This document shows positions 37,641 through 46,141 of a DNA stretch of 64,000 nucleotides, one piece after another. The position numbers were made by a program, and so were the translations under genes. The notes beneath the pieces were generated by a model. It made no database searches and was not told where the DNA came from. It worked only from the letters and a program-made list of their open reading frames with translations. The stretch comes from Phytopythium helicoides (taxonomy: Eukaryota > Oomycota > Peronosporomycetes > Pythiales > Pythiaceae): assembly GCA_024867545.1 (NCBI GenBank), contig JANFNE010000055.1, positions 298,583 to 362,582 on the forward strand. The letters run 5' to 3'. Positions within the stretch are counted from its first letter, which is position 1. Each line of letters begins with the position of its first letter.

Positions 37641-39956
37641 TCATCTCAGTGGCCGATCGTCCTGCCACCACCATGTCTTGACTGTGCCATCATGCGAGCT
37701 CGAGGCCATGAGCGCCTGCTTCTCGTGCCACTTGGCATTGTATGTCACGCCGCGGTGGCCAGGTAGAGTCTCGAGCAGTTTGCCGGTCGCGACGTCCCAC
37801 ACATACACATTGCCATCTTCCGATCCACCAAGCACAAATGCTTCGCGGGGACCGAACGACGCGCGGATGATGTTCTTGGCTGTGTTTTGGTGGCCCTTGA
37901 AACGTTGGATTGGTTTGGCGCCACCACTGCTGCTGCTCATCGATCCGCTTCGGCCGAGTCCACTCAATGAAGACGACGAGGACGAGTACCCTCCTCCTCC
38001 GCTTGAGAGGCCAGTCGCCAGGCTGCTGAGGTGGCTGTTGCTGCTGTTGCCACCAGCAAAACCACTGTTTGCACCGATACCGCTGCTACTCACGTTGGCA
38101 GAATACGAGTGGCTGCTGCTCGTGCTGCCATGGTGGCTGTGGCTTCCTCCGTGGGTCGACAAGTGACTCCGCGGCGCATTGAGCATGCGTAGATCCCACA
38201 GCCGATTGCTGTTATTTCGTGATCCACTCAACAACGTGTACCCGTTGGATGCCACCGACACTGACGTCACTTCGCCAAGCGTTTGCCGCAGAGTGTGCAC
38301 GCACAACCCGCTCAGAATGTCCCACAGACGAATCGTGCCGTCCTTGGATCCACTAACAATCAGGTTGGCATGGCGATTGAACTGCGCATCGCACACCGAT
38401 GCCATGTGCCCACGGAATGTCTTGGCAACTGCACCAGTCTCAATGTCGAATAATCGAACTGCTTGATCGTAGCCACCTGTGACGACGTGGGTCTCACTTG
38501 GGTGCAGATTCACAGAGTACACATCTCCTCCGCCGCCATTGAGGCTCGGACACCGAAGTGTTGCGATACAATCGTCTGAAACAAGGCTCATGCCGTCCGG
38601 AATGTACGTGGCTGAGCTATCAAGGAGTGACGACGACGACGACGATTGCACAAAGTTGCCCCGCTTGTTATTGTCACGGTCGTCGCTGTCAGGATCCGTT
38701 GCCGAGAACTCAGCCAGTGCGTTGCGAAGATCCCAGATCTTGACGGTGCTGTCACCCGAAGCAGAAAACAGCATCTCGCCCGACGCACTCGAGGTCAAGT
38801 ACCAGATTCGCGAAGAGTGCCCACGTAGATCACGCGTGTACGATCGACACACCCCGCCCATTGAGATGTCCCGCGGTTTTCCGGCTGCAGAGTCCTCATT
38901 CTCATTGTTCTCGTCGTTGTTGTCAGAGTCAAACTCGACTGGCCACAGCTTGACGCTTGCATCGCTAGATCCAGAGGCTAGGAACTCTCCATCCTGCCCG
39001 ATGAATGTCACAAACTTGACATTTTGGGCATGACCCACGTACGTGCTCTTGACGGCGTTGGGGAGTACCTCGCACTCAAAGTCCCGCAGCAGCGTAGACA
39101 CCTTGGGCACCGTCTTGGGGTGGTATCTGCTGAACTCCATTTGGTACGCAACCGACTGGTGCAGGAGCTGAACGAGGCGATTCTCTGGGATATCGATCGG
39201 GACGCCGGATGCCGCATTGCCAGCGCCGTTCCTTGCAGCCCCATATCCATTCACGTCGTCATCTTGAGCCGACACAATGTCGTCCAACTCGAACGTGGCA
39301 CGCAGCTGCTCGACAAGCTTCTCTCTCGATCGCGCGACTCCCTCCCAGTCTCGGAAGGCCTCAACCTCCGCGACCGACTTGCACGTGAGCAGGTAGCACA
39401 AGTCCTTGAACTCTCCTCTATTGGCCGTGGCAGCAATCCGCTCGAGCGGCTTGAGGTGCGTGGTGAGGAACGTGAAGGCCTTCTGGAACTCCTGTCTGTC
39501 AATGAGCTCGAGGTACTCCTGCTTGCAGACCGCGTACAGAAACCCCTGCTGCGAGTGGAACCTCCTCAGGTGCTTGTGGATGAGCTTGGCGACGAGGTCC
39601 CAGTCTCCTTCGAGGATCCCCTTGCGCATGCGGCGCAGCGCGTCTCGGTCCTGCGCCTTGCCCAGCAGCTTGACGTTGGCCTCGTCCTGGATCGTGGCGC
39701 TCGACATGGCGAAACCTTCCTGTTGCAGGTACTGCACGATCAGCCCCAGCACGTCCTGCTTGATGCGGTCGCTGTGCGGGTCGAACGTCGCCTCGGGCGC
39801 GATCGTCGTGCGGTGGTAGCCCACATGCGACCACAGCGGACCGCTCGTGCTCATTCCGGAGCTGCTCGCGCTCCCGTTGGCGCTACGACGCGGTGGCAGC
39901 CCGCCGCTCTTGGCTCGAGGCGTCGACGCGCCGGAAGAAGGCGCCGCGTCGCTCAT
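37641..39956 (-). CDS. LisH-CTLH-WD40 repeat protein (WDR26/GID7- or SMU1-like)
   Basis: A single exon encodes 771 aa from MSDAAPSSGAST at 39956; the frame is open to 40037 but the extra 27 residues are Arg-rich and not typical. Residues about 50-150 form a LisH and CTLH helical module (DRIKQDVLGLIVQYLQQEGF, EGDWDLVAKLIHKHLRRF, FQKAFTFLTTHLKPLERI). A further helical block contains IPENRLVQLLHQSVAYQMEF. Seven WD40 blades follow (GHAQNVKFVTFIGQDGEFLA, SASGDSTVKIWDLRN, VVTGGYDQAVRLFDIE, IVSGSKDGTIRLWDI, LLSGSRNNSNRLWDL, LGGSEDGNVYVWDV, SSSHDGTVKTWWW). A Ser/Gly-rich low-complexity insertion lies between blades 5 and 6. Such proteins scaffold E3 ligases (GID/CTLH complex) or splicing factors. The fold is clear, the exact family is not. 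Confidence 0.88.
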   Translation of the reverse strand: MSDAAPSSGASTPRAKSGGLPPRRSANGSASSSGMSTSGPLWSHVGYHRTTIAPEATFDPHSDRIKQDVLGLIVQYLQQEGFAMSSATIQDEANVKLLGKAQDRDALRRMRKGILEGDWDLVAKLIHKHLRRFHSQQGFLYAVCKQEYLELIDRQEFQKAFTFLTTHLKPLERIAATANRGEFKDLCYLLTCKSVAEVEAFRDWEGVARSREKLVEQLRATFELDDIVSAQDDDVNGYGAARNGAGNAASGVPIDIPENRLVQLLHQSVAYQMEFSRYHPKTVPKVSTLLRDFECEVLPNAVKSTYVGHAQNVKFVTFIGQDGEFLASGSSDASVKLWPVEFDSDNNDENNENEDSAAGKPRDISMGGVCRSYTRDLRGHSSRIWYLTSSASGEMLFSASGDSTVKIWDLRNALAEFSATDPDSDDRDNNKRGNFVQSSSSSSLLDSSATYIPDGMSLVSDDCIATLRCPSLNGGGGDVYSVNLHPSETHVVTGGYDQAVRLFDIETGAVAKTFRGHMASVCDAQFNRHANLIVSGSKDGTIRLWDILSGLCVHTLRQTLGEVTSVSVASNGYTLLSGSRNNSNRLWDLRMLNAPRSHLSTHGGSHSHHGSTSSSHSYSANVSSSGIGANSGFAGGNSSNSHLSSLATGLSSGGGGYSSSSSSLSGLGRSGSMSSSSGGAKPIQRFKGHQNTAKNIIRASFGPREAFVLGGSEDGNVYVWDVATGKLLETLPGHRGVTYNAKWHEKQALMASSSHDGTVKTWWWQDDRPLR

Positions 39957-40064
39957 TTGTCGCTCGCGACGGCGCGCGGGGCCTCGACGCAGCGGCGAGC
40001 GAGCGCCAGGCGGCCAGGCTTCCAGGAGCTCATGCAAGGGGAGAAACGGATCGGGCGGTATGGA

Positions 40065-40079
40065 ACCGGTACTACCGGT
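40065..40079. promoter_or_regulatory. Near-perfect 15-bp palindrome ACCGGTACTACCGGT
   Basis: ACCGGTA and TACCGGT flank a single C, so the site is a dyad apart from the unpaired central base. It lies about 110 bp upstream of the WD40 start in a 189-bp spacer that must hold its promoter. Further CGGTA motifs lie at either side (GGCGGTATGG, GTCGGTATTT). Confidence 0.4.
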
Positions 40080-40145
40080 GAGGAGTCGGTATTTTACGAT
40101 CGGATGGCTACACTTTCAAACCACTTCAACTTGAAGCGCAGGAGC

Positions 40146-41146
40146 TCAGCACCCCGCTTTCTCGGCGAGGACGCGGTCTCGGAGGGATCCACGGCGCTCC
40201 TTTCGCTCGGACTCGGGGATGGAAGAAGTGGAAGGGAACGATTCCTTCAGGATCCGGGCCGCCACGAGCTGCTGCGCGCTGCCGGTGCCGTAGCACGAGT
40301 TGAGTGAAGTGGAGAGGCCGAGCTCGAAGGTCTCGCGGCCGAGCAGCTGGCCCAGAAGCTTGAAGCTCGACGCTGCGCGAGCGCGAGCACTGGTGTCTTT
40401 CCCCTCCCGGAGCGCTGCTAGGGCTTGATACACGCAGTTTGGAACAGCTGTGATGGTGGACTTGGCGGTCTTCTGCTCTCGGACGAGTAGCTCGAGAGAG
40501 GTTGCCATGATGCGCGCTGCTTGAGCGCACAATCGAGCATTCTTGTTAGCCGCAAATTGAGCGGCATTGGCCATGAGCTCGATACTTGCGAGGTGCTCCA
40601 CGAGCTTTGTGACTGCGTATATTGCTGCGTCTCGGAGGAACTTCTTCTCGCATACGCAGCGCCGAAGCAGCATGTCCATGACGTTGGTGCCACCACGACG
40701 GCTCGAAGATGCATCAACAAGCGGGGATAGACGCCCACGAGGTAGAAACTCAAAGCACTCGGCAAGTGCCAATAAGGCGTTCTTGACGAGTGCTGAGCGA
40801 AGGTTGTCGGCTGCGAGCGTAAGTTGGGACAGCAATGCGGAGACAAAGTCGTCCGATTGAGTGTTGAAGCAAGCAGGAGCATACACGACGACGCGCCGAA
40901 TCGCGAGAATGCACTAAAATCACTGGAGTGTTAGGTGATGTTGGTGACTAGGCAGGACTCATACTATGCGACTCATACCTCATATTGTTGTGCCCAGTCG
41001 TCAACGCCATCTTCAATGCCGCTGGCCGCATCCAGAAGCAGTTCCTCGATCTCAAAGTCGTCCATCGAAGTCAGCGACGTCAGCTCTCCGGTCGAAGGAA
41101 CGACTACACCCTTATCATCTACACTCCGCAGATACAAATCAGACAT
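40146..41146 (-). CDS. ARM/HEAT-type helical repeat protein (CLASP/TOG-like?)
   Basis: Two exons, 41146-40979 and 40913-40146, encode 311 aa; the 65-nt intron (GTATGA...TTTTAG, CCTAACACTCC branch-like) joins WAQQYE to CILAIRRVVVYAP in frame. The N-terminus (MSDLYLRSVDDKGVV) is acidic and precedes paired helices typical of ARM/HEAT or TOG repeats, for example LRSALVKNALLALAECFEFL and FLRDAAIYAVTKLVEHLASI. The architecture resembles the N-terminal TOG region of microtubule-associated CLASP proteins, but too short and without other support. ATG 41146 is the first Met after an in-frame stop. A further 5' exon in 41238-41453 (MELVEAICMHC...) is possible but would need an unnaturally short intron. 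Function remains unassigned. Confidence 0.65.
40914..40978 (-). other. Intron in the ARM/HEAT-type gene
   Basis: The donor GTATGAGT begins at 40978, a CACCTAACACTCC branch-like sequence lies inside, and the acceptor TTTTAG ends at 40914, phase 0. Confidence 0.8.
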
Positions 41147-41529
41147 GATGTCGCCGAACACTCAAACGATCAATGAGATAAACCCATACCTCCATCTAAA
41201 TGATCCGATTGGGGTGGTGTCGCTGGACGCTGCTCGTTCATCGCATCATCGCAGCGTGGGCTATCGGTCTTGAAAGCTCCTGGCATCCTGAATGCTGATC
41301 TTGGAGTGCCAAAAACTCAAGCTCGCACTTCTCGTGCTTCGCTGCATTGCCAAACGATACTCGAAAATAGGGCTGGATGCTCAAGATCGCCTCCACTCGA
41401 ATCTGATCCTCTGGTTTTGGGCAGTGCATGCAGATAGCTTCAACCAGTTCCATTCCATTTATACACTAGATTCGCCACTTTCGGCTTTCAGTTCTCTCAC
41501 TCCAATTCATACACACTTCTCTTCAACCT
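41147..41529. other. Short intergenic spacer with an uncertain 71-codon ORF
   Basis: It contains the promoter of the ARM/HEAT-type gene and the 3' end of the next START-FYVE gene. The minus-strand ORF at 41238-41453 (MELVEAICMHCPKPEDQ) has plausible composition but no identified splice partner. Confidence 0.4.
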
Positions 41530-42693
41530 TCACTCTTCAGGCTCTTCATCGGACGAGTGAGCAGTGGACCAGCTCAGTGAGTGAGGCATGGACACGATGC
41601 CATCGTTACCCGAAACTCCAAATCCGCGTCGAAACTCGTCCTGTGCCACAGCAAGTGCGTCTGTGTGCACCGCCTCCAACACGCAGTGAGAGCAAAACAC
41701 CTCACGACTCTCGTGAATACCTTTGGCATCATTTTCGAACCAGCATAGGCGATTCTTGACCTGACAATTGGAGCACACGGCACGCTCGCAGCTCTTGCAA
41801 GTCTTGCGAGCGAGGAAGCCCAGTCCCTTGCTGCACACACAACAATGTGGCTTCCCGCTCTTGTTGTTAGATGAAGAACCGTGGGGAGAGCCACCATCGA
41901 GTCGCATTTCGTGATTTCGACGTAGCTGCCACGAGAGTTTCTTCATCTGCGCGAACTGCATATGCCGTGTGAACGAAAGCCATTGGTTGGACACGAGTCG
42001 CAGCGCCAAGTCGCCGGCAACGCGGTCTTCGGCAGTGTCAATGTCGAAGTAGCCGTGAGCAAAGCACTGCACGCCGCCACCAGGCTTAGGATGGAAGAGC
42101 GAGCAGACCGACACATTTCCTCGGTCGATGCTGAGCTTCTCAAAGTTTGGCAGCTGCTGGTTGAACGCGATCGAGTGCGAGATGCTGTAGCCCACTCGTT
42201 CACCGTGCGGGAGCAGCAGCACGCCCGTGGCATCCAGACAGACGTAGTCTCTCGTGGGGAACAACCGCCACGTGACAGCCACTCGGTTGAACGGCGAGTT
42301 TATCGTCGGCTTTCGGATGTTGGCGAGCACGCGGCTGGCCACCACGCCGTCCTGCACGTAGTGCGAGCGCAGCTTCATAGCTCCGTCGGTGGCACAAGCC
42401 GTGGCCTGCGCGAACAGCATGTCGTTCATATTGCCTGGCACCACGCCGCTCAGCAGCAGCGACGGGATGGGCGACTTGCTGTCCACGGCCTCGTAGATGC
42501 GCACGCCCTCGAGCTGCCGCAGCTCCCGCCACCGCTCGCTCGACGGCTGCGCTGAGTGACCGCCGAGCTCTCGCTCGAACTCATCCAGGCAGTTGGCAGC
42601 CAGCGTCTCGGCCAGCTGCAGCAGCTCTCGCGCGTCATCTCGAGAGACCGCAAGCTCCTTGGGCAGCCGCTGCACGACCTCGGCCACCGACAT
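41530..42693 (-). CDS. START-like plus FYVE-like finger protein (copy 3)
   Basis: A single exon encodes 387 aa from MSVAEVVQRLPKELAV at 42693. The open frame reaches 42939, but the initiator-like element at 42718-42735 and the family alignment favour the later ATG. The N-terminal block is the most diverged (LAANCLDEFERELGG, WRELRQLEGVRIYEA) and the START-like region keeps PSLLLSGVVPGNMNDMLFA, GVVASRVL and HGYFDID. The finger (about 285-345) reads CCVC, CKSC, CSNC, CSHC, with an altered loop KNRLCWFENDAKGIHE. The linker is short. Weak conservation at the N-terminal block suggests altered specificity. Confidence 0.87.
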   Translation of the reverse strand: MSVAEVVQRLPKELAVSRDDARELLQLAETLAANCLDEFERELGGHSAQPSSERWRELRQLEGVRIYEAVDSKSPIPSLLLSGVVPGNMNDMLFAQATACATDGAMKLRSHYVQDGVVASRVLANIRKPTINSPFNRVAVTWRLFPTRDYVCLDATGVLLLPHGERVGYSISHSIAFNQQLPNFEKLSIDRGNVSVCSLFHPKPGGGVQCFAHGYFDIDTAEDRVAGDLALRLVSNQWLSFTRHMQFAQMKKLSWQLRRNHEMRLDGGSPHGSSSNNKSGKPHCCVCSKGLGFLARKTCKSCERAVCSNCQVKNRLCWFENDAKGIHESREVFCSHCVLEAVHTDALAVAQDEFRRGFGVSGNDGIVSMPHSLSWSTAHSSDEEPEE

Positions 42694-42717
42694 GGCTGGC
42701 TGGCGTTTGACAGCGGT

Positions 42718-42735
42718 CGAGTTCCGGAATGAAGC
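42718..42735 (-). promoter_or_regulatory. Initiator-like element for START-FYVE copy 3
   Basis: The minus strand reads GCTTCATTCCGGAACTCG, close to the oomycete initiator TCATTYC. It is 25-42 bp upstream of ATG 42693, implying a short 5' UTR. Confidence 0.5.
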
Positions 42736-43231
42736 GGCCTGGTGATGGCCGTCGACCTCGAGAGGATGAGCAGATGCAGACAGTGGCGACTGAAGCGAAT
42801 CTCCATTGAGAGCGTGATAGAAGAGATTCGCGTCTCTGCATGAGGTGACAGTCGTGGAATCTCGCGCATTATTGCGGCTTTTAGTGACGCGATTGATCAG
42901 GTGCCGTTGAAGCGGTTGCTCGCACCACCACCACCACACAGCACGAATTCATTTCACACCTGCTGCGACTGAGAGCGTTGCGTGGTTCACGACAATGCCT
43001 TCATTTACGATTCCTCTCTCATAAATACAAATACACTGCCTGGGCACCCCATTTCATCGGGAGTTGTTGCTGGCATTTCGTCTACTCGTCCTTGGCACCG
43101 CTTGCTTGCTTGCCCGGCGCTGCCCATCGGCGCTGGGTCGTCAAAACTGGGTCGCAGCTCGCCCTCTATCACCTGCAGACTCCGATCGTCTCGCTTGAGA
43201 GCTCGCTAGATATTGTTGGTCGCTTCACAGC
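42736..43231. other. Intergenic spacer
   Basis: It is about 500 bp between START-FYVE copies 3 and 4, with only short overlapping ORFs. It is the upstream region of copy 3 and the 3' flank of copy 4. Confidence 0.45.
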
Positions 43232-44596
43232 TCAGGTCAGCGACCCGTAGCGACTGCGCGTGGTCACGACGCTGGTCATGCTGCTGACACTGCTGTGTCT
43301 TGACACTGCACTCGGCAAAAAGCTGCTGGACGAAGCAGCACTCCAGCCGGAAAGCCGCACAGTGTCGCCCCACCCGTCGTCGTCTTCATCGCTCTCATCG
43401 CCGATGCCTCCACCGAGAGCACACAGCAGCTCCTCCCGAGCGATTCGCAGAGCGTCGCTGGCATCTGCCTCATCGATGCAGCGCTTGCAAAAGGTCCGCT
43501 TCTTCTCAAGGATCGTGTGCTGGTCTGGTGCGAGTACGCACACTGTCTTCTTGACACAGCAGCGCGCACACACAGTTTCTTCGCAGCTCTTGCAGTCGCC
43601 GCCACGGAGAAAGCGAACGCTACGCTCGCATACGGTACATCGAGACCCTGAGTTGGCAGCCGCAGACTTGATAGCGAGCGACATGCGCGTGCTCATGAAC
43701 TTCTTCGCTCGAGAGCTGTACGTCTGTCGCTGCTCGCCGTTGGGGGAGTTGGTCTGCACGTACTCGTCCAGATCGTCGGCGATCGAGTGTGTCCGCCCGG
43801 TCTTGCGCGTTGGCGTCCAGCCGCAGCTCTTGCGCATCTTCCAGATGAGTTTCTTCATGCGTGCACACTCCATCTTGCGCGAGAAGCTGAGCCACTGCGT
43901 CGCGATGCTCTGCAGCGACAAATTGCTCAGCACCTCGTTGGTCGTGTTGAAGTCGAAGAAGCCGCGGACATAGCACTCGACAGTCGATGGCGTCTTCTGG
44001 CGGTACAGCGCGCACACGGACATGTTGCCGCGCTCGATGCCCTGCGAGTCGTGGAATTCCGGGAGCTGAGCAAACGCGACCGAGTGCGACAGGCTGTAGC
44101 CCACGCGCTCGCGAGTCGACGTCTGTTTGATGCCCGTGGCGTCGAGCGTCACATAGTCCCGCGTGTCATACTGCCGCCACTTGACGGCCACATGCTGGAA
44201 CGGGTCGTCTAGCGTCGGCTCGATGAGGTTGCACAGCACCTTGCAGTCGACGATGCCGTCGTGGATGCAGGCCGACTTGATCCGCATGGCCTCGTCAGTC
44301 GAGGCCGAGACCGCGTACATGACGTCGTCGAGCGTGCCCTCGACGGTGCCGAGCATCAGCAGCTGCGGCGTCACGGGCCCCTGCGCCGCAGCAGGTACTC
44401 GCTCGCGGTAGACGCGGAAGCCATCCTTCTTGCGGATGTCCTTCCACCGCGAGGCGTCGGCCATGCCATCCTTGGTCACGAGCAGCGTGTTGTACTGCTC
44501 GAGGTTGTGCGTGACGAGCGTCTCAGCCAGGTGCTGCAGCACCGACCGGTCCGCCTTGGCTACGTCGAGCTCCGGCAACAGCGTTGCGAGCCGCAT
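43232..44596 (-). CDS. START-like plus FYVE-like finger protein (copy 4)
   Basis: A single exon encodes 454 aa starting MRLATLLPELDVAKAD. The N-terminal block (LAETLVTHNLEQYNTLL, WKDIRKKDGFRVYRER) and START-like domain (PQLLMLGTVEGTLDDVMYA, GIVDCKVL, RGFFDFN) are well conserved and resemble copy 1. An unusual linker (TRKTGRTHSIADDLDEY...) precedes the finger (about 325-385: CTVC, CKSC, CARC, CKRC). The C-terminal tail is acidic then Ser/Val-rich (DESDEDDDGWGDTV) and ends SVSSMTSVVTTRSRYGSLT. It belongs to the same subgroup as copy 1, with matching motif order in finger and tail. An initiator-like element lies 60-80 bp upstream. Confidence 0.9.
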   Translation of the reverse strand: MRLATLLPELDVAKADRSVLQHLAETLVTHNLEQYNTLLVTKDGMADASRWKDIRKKDGFRVYRERVPAAAQGPVTPQLLMLGTVEGTLDDVMYAVSASTDEAMRIKSACIHDGIVDCKVLCNLIEPTLDDPFQHVAVKWRQYDTRDYVTLDATGIKQTSTRERVGYSLSHSVAFAQLPEFHDSQGIERGNMSVCALYRQKTPSTVECYVRGFFDFNTTNEVLSNLSLQSIATQWLSFSRKMECARMKKLIWKMRKSCGWTPTRKTGRTHSIADDLDEYVQTNSPNGEQRQTYSSRAKKFMSTRMSLAIKSAAANSGSRCTVCERSVRFLRGGDCKSCEETVCARCCVKKTVCVLAPDQHTILEKKRTFCKRCIDEADASDALRIAREELLCALGGGIGDESDEDDDGWGDTVRLSGWSAASSSSFLPSAVSRHSSVSSMTSVVTTRSRYGSLT

Positions 44597-44656
44597 GGCG
44601 GTCGGAGCTCCTGTATCGTTGTGTGCGTTCGCGGCGCTCCGGCTGGTGCTCCGGAG

Positions 44657-44680
44657 CGAGACAAAGCGAAATGGAGAGCC
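44657..44680 (-). promoter_or_regulatory. Initiator-like element for START-FYVE copy 4
   Basis: The minus strand reads CTCTCCATTTCGCTTTGTCT, resembling the element before the 62355 gene (CTCGCATTTCGCTATTTGCC). It is 61-84 bp upstream of the ATG. Confidence 0.5.
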
Positions 44681-45299
44681 CCGGCTGCTCGCCCGCTTTG
44701 TCTATGGCGTTGCAAACTTTGGGCGATAACGCAGTCTCACCGTACGCACGCGTTGGGGGCAATGGACGGCGCAGGCGATCGTCCAGGCCCAGTGCAAAGA
44801 GCAAGTGGAAGGAAAAAAAGCGTCGGAGCACGCGCCGCTGATTTTCTTCCTTGCTCGATCCGGGACCATCCAGGCTTTTCAGTCGCCGAGTATGCGCGTG
44901 GCGAGAGGTTCAGAGGTCCGCAGAGAGCTCCACTTGCACTGAATAAGCACCAGCGACTGCGTGGAGGCGGGCGGACCGACTGTCAACACGAAAGCACGCA
45001 TGGCCACATTGCAATTGGCGCGAGCTGAACCCACGGCAGTCGCTGGTAGCAGGCGCGAGGCGGAGCGTGGGACGCTCTCGTCGGGCTTTCATGGGGCACA
45101 GCTCGCCTCGTTGACCTCTGCCCGCTCCGTGCTACCGTGTATGGCGCTACGTATGCTTCCGTTGTTCGAGTCGAGCGGCGGCGTGGAGGGGCCATGAGAA
45201 AGTCGACGGGTGCGCCACCGACAGGCGCTGACGGCAGCACTCGATGGAACCAACCGGGAAGATCGGCTCGCTCAGTATCCGAACAAAGACCAAGCAGGC

Positions 45300-45506
45300 T
45301 CAGCTCGCAGATGGTAATCTCGGTGCAAAGCCGATGTGTTTTGGACGCGACAGCTGCAAGCTCACCAGCCTGATTATCGCGGCTATCACGATGGAGACCA
45401 GAGCGATAGCCCCGATGATCAAAAACTGTGCGCAGCTAGCAGTCTGTCCATGGAGTTCGTAGACGTAAGGATCCTGCCGATCCATTTTCAGTCGAAAGAT
45501 CGGCAT
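45300..45506 (-). CDS. Candidate small membrane protein
   Basis: An ATG at 45506 opens 68 aa with one strong hydrophobic segment, FLIIGAIALVSIVIAAIIRL, near residues 28-47, flanked by a polar N-terminus and a basic tail. No family is recognised. A single-span tail-anchored or small membrane peptide is possible, but an isolated 68-codon ORF in a long spacer could also be chance or a relic. Confidence 0.3.
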   Translation of the reverse strand: MPIFRLKMDRQDPYVYELHGQTASCAQFLIIGAIALVSIVIAAIIRLVSLQLSRPKHIGFAPRLPSAS

Positions 45507-45912
45507 CAGGTGCCATTTGGAAGCGCCACCGAAAGCGCGAACCGACCACAGGATCGATCACACGAGCGCGTGCTTGGGCAAACCTGGGGTCGGACACTCG
45601 GGCAATTTTTGCTGGGCTTTGCTGGATAACTTGGCAGAGACTGTGGAGGGAGAGCAGCTGCCACTGCGATACTCTGAACAATCACCTGCCTCGTGAAAAC
45701 GCAGTACTTGCTCGTCACCGGCGCGAATCGAGAGTTTGAAGTGCGCAAACTATTGGAGACTTTGCAGTACAGGGTGCCTTACAAGGCTGCATACTAGCAG
45801 ACTCCTAGTACTGTTGTGGTGAGTCTAGTAGGACCAAGCAAGTCAAACAAACTCAAGCTAGTGTCGTCGACGGGGTCAATGCATGAGCTTGTGGGCATTC
45901 AGCGTTGCTGTT

Positions 45913-45943
45913 GCTTGAACGCTTGAGCGCTTGAGCGTTTGAC
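45913..45943. repeat. Octamer tandem repeat
   Basis: GCTTGAAC, GCTTGAGC, GCTTGAGC and GTTTGACG follow directly, an approximate (GCTTGAGC)4. Confidence 0.7.
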
Positions 45944-46141
45944 GTCGACGAGATGTCCGACAACGAACTGCTCGGAGTCGGTCTGCATTGATTGCCCACA
46001 ACAAGGGAACCGTCCTCCACGAGGAGTCAGCAAAACCTTGCCGCTCGTCCAGCTATACATAGCCCAACGATCTTTGCGTCCTCGGCGGAACCTCTGAATT
46101 GAGCTTGCCTGGAGTGATGCCGTCGAATCAGCGAAGTCGAA

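Larger units (their letters stand above)
44681..46141. other. Long intergenic segment
   Basis: It is about 1.46 kb with a candidate single-membrane-span small ORF at 45300-45506 and a short octamer repeat at 45913-45943. Other ORFs are short and overlapping. Confidence 0.45.

Noticed and set aside
39024..40307. 427-codon plus-strand ORF
   Set aside because: It overlaps the LisH-CTLH-WD40 gene in antisense and its protein shows no family features.
41147..41161. GTG start at 41161 for the ARM/HEAT-type gene
   Set aside because: It lies directly after an in-frame stop, and ATG 41146 is the first standard start.
41238..41453. 71-codon minus-strand ORF as 5' exon of the ARM/HEAT-type gene
   Set aside because: Joining it would need an intron of about 29 nt or an unseen extra exon, well below the 62-80 nt introns found here.
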